Below are positions 48,601 through 58,609 of a stretch of 64,000 nt of DNA, one piece after another (position 1 is the stretch's first letter; each line of letters starts with the position of its first letter). The notes below the pieces were generated by a model. It made no database searches. It was not told where the DNA came from and saw nothing but the letters and a program-made list of their open reading frames with translations. The stretch is taken from the NCBI RefSeq assembly GCF_019399895.1, contig NC_091887.1, positions 1,178,001 to 1,242,000 of the forward strand. Reading direction: 5' to 3'. The position numbers were made by a program, and so were the translations under genes. This DNA comes from Cardiocondyla obscurior. Its lineage: Eukaryota > Arthropoda > Insecta > Hymenoptera > Formicidae.

Positions 48601-50212
48601 ACAAAATGTACATTTTCTTTTCGGCAAAACGGCGAGAGATGCAATTATCGATTAGAGGTATCGATTACGATTAGGTCACCGGCTGCTAATTACAGCTTCG
48701 CTTAAAAGCAAAACGGTCTGGCGCTTCTATTCTCACGACTTCCCGTTAATATCAGCTCCACGAGAGAGAGCATGAAACGTTCTCGCGGACTTGACGCTTT
48801 CACTCTTGTCAAGTCAATACGGTGCATTCAAGTAAATATCGCTTACATGTCTCGGACCCGTAGCAAGAAATCATGTTTCAAACGATACTTGATCTCGACA
48901 TAAAGGATTAATATCGAGTCAATATTATTTTCCACTTTGTACTCTGGCTGGAAGCCATTAATAATTTATTACACGTTGAATTTATAATGATTAAGCGTCT
49001 TATAATTATCTAAATACTTATCTGCATATTATTATTTTAATTACTTATATAAATTATGTTTGCTAAATATTGCTTGCTAAAAAAAGAAAATTAAAAAAAA
49101 AAAAATATATATACGTAACGCATATCGATCGCGTTTCCGACGATTAACAGATTATTCACCTTCGAATCAAACGGTATTTCGTCCCCGTGTGTCGCGTCGG
49201 CGGCAATCCTCGGCCGTGTCTTCCCGCTCTCGTAAAGTAATCGCAATAATGAAACGATGTTGCACGTTGCCGTTCCCGATCGGGCCTGGCGAGGGACAGA
49301 ACAGGCTAACCGTTTCCTCGAAAAGTGCCGTAAACACGCTAAAATGCGCTCGCGGACTGACCGCCGTCGACATGTAGCGAATGGTAATGGCTGAACTAAC
49401 GGTGGAATTCCTCGAAGTGCACGGCCGCCGGCTCGGCAGAGATGCCGCTCCTTCTCGAACGTATCGCAAAAGTCGCACGAAACGAGCCCCTTTTCACGGG
49501 AGAGACGGAAAAAGGGTTCGTGACGTTCCTCGACTTCCCACGAAATGACGTGCGTCGGACCGTCAATCGCGTGTTACTTCGAGTATTCTTTCGGAAATTC
49601 CTGCTGCGGGTCAAAACGCGCGGTCGAACTCGGGCTCAAGTCGCTACATTGTACAAAAGCCAGCGTACGTTCATTTTACTTACGGGTGGGCGATACAAAT
49701 TCTGCCTGTCGCTTATAAGAAAGTAAAATAAAATTAATTGAATTATTAGAACGTAGGAGAGCTCGCGGTGATGCGTGAGTCAACAATAGTCGCATGAATG
49801 ATGTCACGTTGCGCGGCGGAGCTTTTCCAACGAAAACCAACCGGCGAATTGCGCTCGAGCCTTGTTTTGTTTGTACATTGTTGGCTCAATATTTATCTAA
49901 GAGATGACGAAGATATATATTCCGGGCAAAATTTGAGATAAAAGCGATCCACGAAGCGAGATACAGACGAAATACAGCCGTGCACGAAGTATTTATTTTA
50001 ATAAGCCTCGATCTTTGATTTCTTTTCGAACTTAATTTACGGTATTATAACGAGATCGCGTCCGATTAGGTGTGCCGCCGGTTCGGCTTTGAAGGTGTTA
50101 CCTGCTTGGTGATTTTTGCCGAGGGATTTTTACGCAGGCCAATACGCGGCTTATAACGCCACCCGAAGCCAGAGAGCCACGCTCAGGCGGCATTGCCGTT
50201 GAAAGTTGCAAA
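42691..50212. other. intron-like non-coding stretch
   Basis: Begins with the intron after the 44-base exon. A-rich and AT-rich DNA occupies about 44130-44500. CpG-dense patches lie at 44560-45360, 45960-46290, 46930-47290 and 47590-48330, with overlapping open frames of no known family. An A-rich block at 48950-49110 is followed by CpG-rich DNA. A weak 50-base exon candidate is at 48484-48533. A G9 run at 47810-47818 lacks enough partner runs for a canonical quadruplex. Confidence 0.5.
48484..48533 (+). other. very weak candidate exon (50 nt)
   Basis: It is bounded by GACAG and the consensus donor AGA/gtaagt. In one phase it reads TAFNLIHPDCEEKIRR without a stop. The pyrimidine tract lies more than 30 bases upstream rather than next to the AG, and the exit phase has no partner exon in the window. 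Recorded because the donor is consensus and the peptide is of normal composition. Confidence 0.12.
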
Positions 50213-50239
50213 GGGGGGAGGGGGCACGAGGGGAGGGGG
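50213..50239 (+). other. G-quadruplex motif, loops 1-5-1
   Basis: G runs of 6, 5, 4 and 5 bases are separated by A, CACGA and A. It is a canonical and probably very stable quadruplex. The loop pattern is the same as that of the minus-strand motif at 58586-58609. Confidence 0.8.
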
Positions 50240-51619
50240 ACAAAAGCGTCCCGACTTCGATTTATCTTCCGGCGAAGTCGCTCGAGGATCCCGCCGAAGA
50301 GAGAACTTCTGGCGGGACCATTAAATTCCGCGCGCACACCCTCGGTAAAGATATTAGCTCGGGGAACAACCCGCCGCCGCGGAATCTTCGTTTTGATGCG
50401 CGTGGAGAGGGATGATATTTTATTGTTAATCGACGATCCCGATCGACATTGTTCTCGGTTATTCCCCTAAATCAAATTTACGATGCTTGAAATATCGCTT
50501 CGGGCAGCGCGTTAAGTTCGATCCGAGGCCGGGCAGTATTTCTAACGGATTTCACCGTGAAATGTGCTTTCAATTCATCGTTGAGCGAGTTCGGAAGTTC
50601 CGAATAATAATCTCGGGCTGGAATAACCACTTAATCATTCGATTGTATTGAATGGTTAACGCGGGGGACGCCGTTTCGCTAAGGTTCGGCGCGAACGTTT
50701 TCGAGAGCGAAGTGGACACGCAACTAGCCAGGTCGGAAACGTCGAGTTCAATTTCGCTGCACGGAAACGTGATTCGGAGTACCTCGCTCCACATGGGAGT
50801 TGTTTCCACGTGCCAAGGTTGCCGGTAACTTACGGCGAAGTAATAAAAGTTATTTTATGTCAGCCGCGAGTCGCTAGAACGTTATCGGCGACGCGCATAT
50901 CTTGATATCAGAGCGAGCGATTTGGCCATTCTGATTGTTAAATAATTCTATCAGCCGTCCGCACATTTTTATTAAGTTCCCTATTTAATTAACCACGAGA
51001 TATGTGGCTCCTTGAGATAAATAACCGATCACACATTGTGCCGTAGAATAATTATCCGTAATCAGAAATCTCATTAATAAATTAATGCCGGCACCAAGAA
51101 AATAGTATGAATATTTATCCGCTGATTGAAAATCAATTCCCCCCCCTTTTTTTTTCTTTTTTTTTTCTTATACGCGGTAGGAAACTGCCGTTCTAAAACA
51201 AATGTCAGTTCTCGTTTTCAAAGCTGAAGGAATGCCTGCATTTTGAAAGATACTAGATATTACAGAGCGCTTACTTTGCGCGTATCATTTACTCTCGATT
51301 CTTCTACGTTAAATAAAAGAATTGTTTTACTTTTAATAATTTTCAGTAATTAACTATGAAAGTACTTGCGTACATATATTATATTAGTTTAAACGCTTAT
51401 CGTTTTTTTTAATATAATAATTTTTATATAAATCCGCATATTAATTGGCACATTAATTCAATTGACAAATGCCACAACGTATCCGTTGCGTCGTCCCCGC
51501 GGAAAACGTCATATCTGCTTTTCAGTGCACACAAACAAGTCGCGAGCACATTCGTGCTACTTCAACGTCACGAGTCCAACATTTCTCAACCGAAGGTCGA
51601 GTATACAGTACGCACGCAG
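50240..51619. other. non-coding stretch
   Basis: CpG-rich to about 50820, then increasingly AT-rich with T tracts at 51148-51168. An insect-initiator-like TCAGT occurs at 51522-51526 just before the purine-rich domain starts, without a matching TATA element or a good downstream element. No gene is supportable. Confidence 0.45.
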
Positions 51620-53562
51620 ATAGCGGAGCTCCGAAGTGAGCCAGCCGAGAAAACAAATTACCTTCGTGGAAAAAGCGACAATTAGATATCCGCGTCTTCT
51701 TTTTAAAACGAGATTATTCCGACTAGTACGGATTTCTTATAAATCACCGAAGCGAAGTCCGAGGGAAGAGAGAATTATTCAAAGTACTCGCGCGCGCGCG
51801 AACGTCGACGCGAGGCGAGCGAGAAAGAGAGAAAAAAAGAAAAGAAAAAAAAATTCGTAACGTATCGCAAGAAATTTTTGCGGATCGCATCTTGTTGAAA
51901 TACTTGAAATCCGTAAAGGATAGCGGCGGATTACGCAGTCAAGGAAAATCGCCGTAGAAAAGGAGACCGCGAAGAGCGGGAATTGTCGGCGTCAGCGCGA
52001 TAGGACACTGGAGTACGTGGAAACGAAATAAGGCGATTTCGACGTCAAAGGGACATAATACCGCTGAACTGCATGAAATGAGAGAGCGAGGAATAAAATC
52101 GAAAATGAAAATTTAGAATTGTCAAGTAGGAGACAGAGAGCGTGGGAGCAACGTGAGGCTCTATTTGATAAAAGTAATATATAGGTAGGTTCGAGTGCTC
52201 GCGATATCGGGAGGGAAAATTTTATTTTTTGGCGACAAAGCAAATCGTAATAAGAAAGGAAGAAGAAAAAGAAAAATAATATTCTTGAATGCTAATTGTA
52301 ATTATAATTTACGTTTCTCTTGGCGAGAGAAAAAGTATGTTTGAGAACTTATGCAGGCGTTATTTGATAGCTGCGCGAGTTCGAAATACGTTGATAGCTA
52401 AATAACATTCGCGCGTACAAAGGGAAGCTCGGAGAACGCAAAGTCACAGACAAAAGATTTCTCTGAGCTTATCAAATGGCGTTAAGCCGCGTCCTGAAGA
52501 ATCCGCGGGTAGCGAAAGAGAGTAATCCACGCAAACAGAGTGAGACAATCGTGCGCGGAGAGAGTCCACAATGCCGCGAATTAAAAACGTATCGCGGCTG
52601 ACAAAGAGCGAATTCTTTGAAGACGGGTGGTGTAAGAAGCTGTGAAAAAAAAAAAGAAGAAGAAGAGGAAAAAAATTTAAACAATAGTCTGATTTAAAGC
52701 GAGTTATTCAACGGAGATTCTCCAAGACACCGCTGGCCGCGGATCTCGTTACGATGCTCAGCGTCCGGTTTCTATCGCTCGCGACATGAAATTTATAAAA
52801 GATTTTCCTCGGGAGATTTAACCTCCGGTTTTAATCGAAAAGTAAGCGTAAGATCGAGAGATCCATAAGAGGACGCGAAAGAATCCGCGAGAAAGACGAG
52901 AGATAGAAAGAGAGAGAGAGAGATACGTTCGATAAAGTCCGCGGAATGGATTCGTCCGCAGTGTCGCCGTAAGGAGGAAAGTTCGTCGCTCGAGTCGGTG
53001 AGCGAGCGGAAACTCAAGAATGCAGAGGAGCGAAATAAAAGGACTCTAAGTCCAAAGGAGGATGCTGAGCTTCAGTCCGAGAGGGATGAGATCGCGCTGG
53101 AGAAGGAAGACGAAGACCAGGACGGGAAGAAGAAGAGCCACGCGGGAGAGGCGGAAAGACAGAAGGAGAAAGGTAGACAGACGGAAAGAATGAAAGAAAG
53201 AAAGAGAGATGAGAGAGCGCGAAAGGATGAGGTGCCGGCACGAGAAGGAGAGAAACGCCGAGGATGCTGAAGAACAAGAAGAGAGAAGAGGAGAGGACGG
53301 AGGAGGTGGGATGGCCTAAGGTAGCGAGAGTGGAATACTGGAATGCGCTCCCAGAGGCCATTTCAGTTCGATGTCCTCCGTTCGCTCTCCTGTCTTGCCC
53401 ACTCCAACCATCTTCCTCTTTCTCATCCCTCTCTCTTTCTCTCCGTCTGCCTTCTTTTCTCTCCGTCTCGCCGTTTTGCTTCGCGTTTCTCTCTCTCCTT
53501 CTTCTCCGTTCTCTCTCTTCTTCGCGTTCCTTTCGCGAAGATACGCAGCATCTTTCACCTAG
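51620..53562 (+). other. strongly purine-biased domain switching to pyrimidines
   Basis: From about 51620 to 53336 the + strand is dominated by G and A, culminating in an almost pure purine stretch (about 52860-53336). From 53366 to 53562 the same strand is dominated by C and T. The two parts can pair imperfectly, so the junction could fold back or form triplex DNA. An open frame at 52998-53270 starts MSERKLKNAEERNKR and is nearly all charged residues, as expected from purine codons; I do not call it a gene. A donor-like GTGAGC at 52997-53002 would suit a long purine-rich untranslated first exon, but that is speculative. Confidence 0.5.
52909..52922. repeat. GA dinucleotide microsatellite
   Basis: Seven AG units in the purine-biased domain. 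Confidence 0.8.
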
Positions 53563-53648
53563 AGTTTAGACGATCCTTGGCCATTAATCCAAGGATCCAC
53601 TACGGTCTACGGGGTCCCTATTGCTTCTTCTTCGCGACATCCGCACGT

Positions 53649-53710
53649 TGCCTGCCTACCCGCCGGTCTACTTGCCTGCCTACCTGCCTGTTTGCTTGCT
53701 TGCTTGCTTA

Positions 53711-53743
<33 letters not shown>
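53649..53743. repeat. compound CCTG/TTGC tetranucleotide repeat
   Basis: Imperfect CCTG/CCTA-type units (53649-53690) grade into about thirteen TTGC units with one TTAC variant (to 53743). Because the unit is four bases long, all phases run through it, giving cysteine/leucine-rich open frames on the + strand that are not genes. Confidence 0.85.
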
Positions 53744-54218
53744 CTCCGCCGGTCATCGGCTTCGCTTCGCTTCGCGGGACCACCTCGACGATCCAGACGC
53801 GTCGTCTTTCGGGTATGCGACGTCATTCCCGGTCATTGGTCCGACGCGAGTTTTCACGAGTACCGCCGTAATTCGTTTATGCATTGCCATTCTTTCGGCG
53901 CGCATTGCTCGCGTGCCTTCGAAAATTCGCAAGCTAAATATACGCAATACGTTGACGTAATATACAGATATTACAACGGTTTTTAATTAACATAGCGATT
54001 AAATTATTAAGAATTAAATACTAAAATTATACACAAGATTTTTAACAATTTCAATCCTTTACAAGTCTACGAAAATAAAATTGCATTTGAGGATACTTCA
54101 AAAAAAAAAATTTACAATCAAATGTAATCATTCTAAGTACTTTAACTTGAAAATTTCTTACTGGTTAACTATTAATTGAAACTTTGTCGATTCTAACCAG
54201 TTATTTCTTTTTTTTCTT

Positions 54219-54252
54219 GCTTCTTCTTCTTCTTCTTCTTTTTTTTTTTTTA
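54219..54252. repeat. TTC trinucleotide repeat with T tract
   Basis: Seven or so TTC units followed by an uninterrupted T run. On the minus strand this reads as an A tract followed by GAA units. Confidence 0.85.
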
Positions 54253-54254
54253 CA

Positions 54255-55206
54255 TAATCTAAAGTTATTCTCAATCGCGAAATGTTCACCCGCGACTTCG
54301 TCGAAAAGTCGATGGAACTTTATCATGTCGGCGACACGTGTCGCAGCCGCGGTGCCGCGAGTTGCTTCGTAGACGCGAATGTGTCTGCGTGCGTGTGCAC
54401 GTGCAAACGGGTAGGACGTACCTTATCCCTCGGAGTATTGTTACCGCGTCGCGAATCGTACTACACCGGAGCTATCTCTACGTGCGGATTGTGCCTGCGG
54501 CGTCAGCAGCGTCGAGTTGCGATAAAATAAGAAAAACGAAAAGAAAGGGAGAAAGAAGTGCATTGACTTCATGAAGCAATGAAGCGTCGTGAATTCGCTC
54601 CTCTCCGCTTGGACAAGCCCGTAAAACTGTCTCCTTGCGCCGAGGCGCATCAGTTTTCAAGTATATCTTTCAAACATTTTCGCCGACAGATTCTCAGAGT
54701 AATTTCGCGCGGATGTTCCTCTCGGCGCGGTACGCAAATAATACACGAGTTACGAGTCGTTGAAAGCGAATTCCTCTTTAGCCACCGAACGTTTAAATGG
54801 TAATTAACTCTAGATTGCTAATCGTTCAGTCTACTAGATTAACATCTTAATTAACTATCAATCCGGAAGATTAATGACTATTAATTCGAGATTGAATTAC
54901 CTCAATGCTTATTTAATTTTAATGCCAAGTTCTAAGAATTCAATTTTTCTTTTTCTTTTTTTTTTTTTTTTCTTTTTCTTCTCTTACACAATTTTAATGC
55001 ATTATTGAAAAAGGAAGATTTACTTGTCCCGAACGTTAGTACGTACAACGGAACGAATAATGTACGTTCGTGACGTACCAAGTCCCGATTTTTAAACCGA
55101 ATGTCATTAAATTCCAACGCTTTTCGAATATCATCTCGCATTAATAATTTATAGCGTAAAAGCGCGCGGCTTATTTTTAACACGAAAATTTAGCATAAAG
55201 TGGTGT
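54255..55206. other. non-coding stretch
   Basis: Moderately CpG-rich to 54790, then AT-rich with repeated TTAATTA cores and a T tract at 54950-54972. Several open frames of 60-80 codons overlap in different phases; none is recognisable. Confidence 0.45.
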
Positions 55207-55300
55207 CTATTGTGACGTAAATGAACGAGTCAATAGTCGAAACGTGGCAGCGATAACCAATAGGAATTCCATTCTTGTCGATCTTCATTTACGTCAATAG
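55207..55300. repeat. hairpin with paired CRE-like half sites
   Basis: TGACGTAAATGAA (55213-55225) is the exact reverse complement of TTCATTTACGTCA (55284-55296). With a 2-base bulge the stem extends to CTATTG (55207-55212) with CAATAG (55295-55300), 17 pairs in all, around a 58-base loop. The direct repeat GTCAATAG occurs at 55229-55236 and 55293-55300, and the loop contains AACCAATAGG, a CCAAT-box-like motif. It could be a symmetric enhancer or promoter element for ATF/CREB-type factors, a structured RNA, or the remnant of a small inverted-repeat element. Confidence 0.5.
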
Positions 55301-58300
55301 TTTCCTTGGTCGCGTATACGCAGGCACATACGTCGACGTGTCATAATCGACGTGCGATAACGATAATGGCACACATATCGCTCGCCGGTGGACAAGAGCC
55401 GCGGAGGAAGCGCTTATCGATGCATTTTCAAAGTCGTACGTTTTACGCGCGCGCGTCACGAACGATATCAGGGGAAGTAGATAAAGACATTTGTTTTTTT
55501 CTTTTTTTTTTATTTACGTAAGCGAAATCGGAATAAACAAATTTCCCTGAGCGACAGGTGGTTAAAACAGGCGGCCGTTTACATTTATATTCGTCCGGCC
55601 AATTCCGCGCGGTCGAAACGAGGAAGTTGTAAAATTTTTCAATTTGTTTTTAAACCGCATATATTAAGATACGGATGCACGGGGAGCTTTCGCAAGCCGG
55701 CGAGGGAAGAGACGAGAAACGTCGCTTCAAGGCTGCTTGGAATTAGCGCCGCGGGTCTTAAAAATAGTTCAGGGAATTTCCTAATTAGCCGGCGGCCTCG
55801 GCAGTCGTCTCGCAAAGGAGAAGCCCGGTGCACCGCGCGAGATAAACAATACCGGCAACGTTGGCCGAAGTGAAATTAAGTTATTACCCGCTAATCTCTC
55901 GCAGGCTCGGCCGAAGACCGACCGATGGCTTAGAAAAAACGCCACCGCCTAAAAATACCACCTTGGCCTTGAAATATTTCACGTGCCACCTACGTACGCG
56001 AATCCCGCCGCGCGTAGAACGACGTACACGCGCGTGTTCGAGCGCGCATATAGGTACCGCGAGTGCATCGCCATGAGGAGGCATCCAGCCTTGGTTACCG
56101 CCGGCAGCCTTGATCTCCAGCAGCGGTTCGTTAGCGGAGCTAATAGCTAAGCGGATTATTAGGATACCACCGCGAATTTATCAGTATCGAAACGCGCGAT
56201 ATTCGCAGGCGATGCGCGAATGAAGACGTACGGAGAAATATAATTAGCGAATCTAAATTTTTTTTTTAATTTTATTTTATTTCTTTATTTTTAAATGGAA
56301 ACTTGAACATTCGTAGATCATGCAGATTCGCGTGAAATAATAGAAGAAAAAAACATTTCGTAATTTTTTCTTTTTTTTTTTTTTTTTTTCTTTTGCGATT
56401 AAAGTCGCGTATTCTATTCCTAGGAATTTTGCCGGAATCTCACACCGGCGCGAATAACTCATTTGTAGCACGTGAAGATTTTGTGTGTCGCGAAATTAGT
56501 TTCTCTCGCATTAATCTCGCGCTGTTTATCCCACGATAATTATGTACGGAACCAGTTGTCGCGCCGATGGAAGCCTGAGATCGTTCCGAATTCCTGCGGA
56601 CCGATCGTTTGCCCGCGTTCTCCAGGTAGTTTACGCTCGCGGGTTTTCGAGAGCTTAATGCGAACGAGGAAGGACGAAACGCGGCAGCGCCGACGATGGG
56701 AGCCGGGTACGACATTCCCGAAATGCGTCAGTTTGAATAATTTATTTTACCGGCGATTGCACGACGATGATTATGTATACGTCGAAATCCGGCGGAATCC
56801 GTGTACAGGCGGATGAGTATCGCCGTTAATTCGATGGCATTTAGTCAACTTTATTAATGAACGAAGACACGTGTTATTATGCCGCGCGCCAAGGACAACT
56901 TCAAAAGCATCGCGGCCGCGTAGCATGTTACCAAGTCGGGTTAGCGGATCTCCGTATCCTTGATCTCGCCCAATACCAGGGACGAGGGATATCAAAGCGA
57001 GCCGAAAGTGATTCCGACCTGTCCGCCTTGCGGATATTTAGCGGCATCATCGGTCTAGCAAAAGTCCTACGTTTCGAGATCCCACCCGCGCATCGTAAAT
57101 AATTATCGCCCGCGCGAAAGTTAACTTCGACGTTTACAAACGGATCCGAATTAATTTCCGTCGCATTAGCGCGGATATCGCGTTACGCTAAAAGTGGCTG
57201 GCAATTACATCGATCGCGATAATCCTTTCTGTCGAGTTACCCCACGGGCTACGAGCGATCCCGTGCATCTCCGTACGGTCGCGTCGGCGATAGTCACCTG
57301 CATCTCGCAGTCTCAACTAATTATAATGACAGCCTGATAAAGAGACGCTTAGCACCGCCTATTATGCTTGCGGCGTAGCTTTCTATCACGCTTTCTATCC
57401 ACGGAGATATCAAAATCACCGATCGAGGTCTATTTACTTGTTCGATCTCGATGGCCGTTCGGGCAATTAATCGATCGGGAATTCTCCGATTTCGTTATTA
57501 AACGAGTAAATAAAAGCTAATAGGAACGGTTTTGCCAGGCGAAGATTTTACTTATTAAACCGCTCGGGTTGTATTCCTCGTCGCTTTCTCGGTAATTAAT
57601 CTTCCAATCTAATGCCGATTAATAATCTAGATTTAATTAACGCGAGTGCAATAACTTTGTACTAAAATGTGACAAGTAACTGTCTCGACGGAGCGAGGTG
57701 CCTTCAAATTCTTAATCACGACTTTCAAAACAGAGAATTAAGATGAATATCGCCTATAACCGGGAATGTTCCTCGCCCGGCGAAGAAGCGTAATAGACTC
57801 GAGAGTGTCAAAATTTTATCTTCGAAAGCGGGGACAATAATTAAAATATGCACATTTACCGATAATGGAATTGGCAATAAAACCGCCGTCGTCGCCGCAA
57901 CGTCGCGCATCGGTTACGTAAAATCTAAAAGGAAAAAAAAAAACGCGAACGCCTCTGGCGAATGAGGAAGAATTATGGATCTTGGACCAGTGCACAAAGG
58001 TGTCGTGGCGCGAGAGTAAAAAGCCGAGTGCCGATAAGCCAAGTTGGCAGAGTCCGAGTCGTATGGGGCTCAAGAAACAGGAAGATATCATACTCTTCTC
58101 GCGGCGGAGAAAGAAAAAAGACAAAAAAAAGAGAAAAAAAAAGAAAGAAAGAGAGACACAGAGCGTAAGAAAGAGAGAGGCGGTATCATAATTCCTAGCG
58201 TTTCAAGATTGCTACTCTCCATGGAAAGGAGCCGGCTCCCTCGGACGCAATAATACATCCGGTGCAAGGAAAGAGAAAAAACGCTCTTGGCACGGCCGCG

Positions 58301-58585
58301 GGAGACATCAGGTATTCCCGTTTGGCTCGATCGGGAATGCGGATACCGGGAGCTCCGGAGTAAACAGTCGCCGCAAACTAATTCAATTGCGTTACGCGGT
58401 TATGCTAATCGGGCTATTAACGAATGCGGAAGGGGCGGCCGTATATCAATTTCGCGTTTCCGATCAATGATAACCGCCGGGAGTTAAACGTCGCCGTGTC
58501 GCGGTATCCACGGCTCGCTTATCTCATTTACCTTGGTGAAATCGACGGTATGTAAAAACCGCGATCGTCCGCAATAGGATTTTTT
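55301..58585. other. intron-like non-coding stretch
   Basis: CpG-rich and AT-rich patches alternate. A T tract at 56364-56392 has no downstream exon. An A/G-rich stretch at 58105-58160 follows a CpG-rich patch. No gene, RNA or mobile element can be supported. Confidence 0.45.
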
Positions 58586-58609
58586 CCCCTCCCCCTCCTT
58601 CCCACCCCC
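58586..58609 (-). other. G-quadruplex motif on the minus strand, loops 1-5-1
   Basis: On the + strand, C runs of 4, 5, 3 and 5 bases are separated by T, TCCTT and A. The minus strand therefore holds a canonical four-run quadruplex and the + strand an i-motif candidate. Loop lengths 1-5-1 repeat the pattern at 50213-50239, though the loop sequences differ. Confidence 0.75.

Noticed and set aside
52472..52684. Strong minus-strand acceptor-like tract (pyrimidines then CACAG) with an open frame
   Set aside because: No good donor follows on the minus strand and the peptide matches nothing known. It lies in the purine-skewed domain, which makes such tracts common on that strand.
52998..53270. Open frame encoding a nearly all-charged protein (Glu, Lys, Arg)
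   Set aside because: This is exactly what purine-only codons give. It is explained by the strand skew of the region.
53343..53960. 205-codon open frame with a Cys/Leu-rich section
   Set aside because: Produced by the pyrimidine tract and the TTGC tetranucleotide repeat; the same repeat is open in more than one phase.
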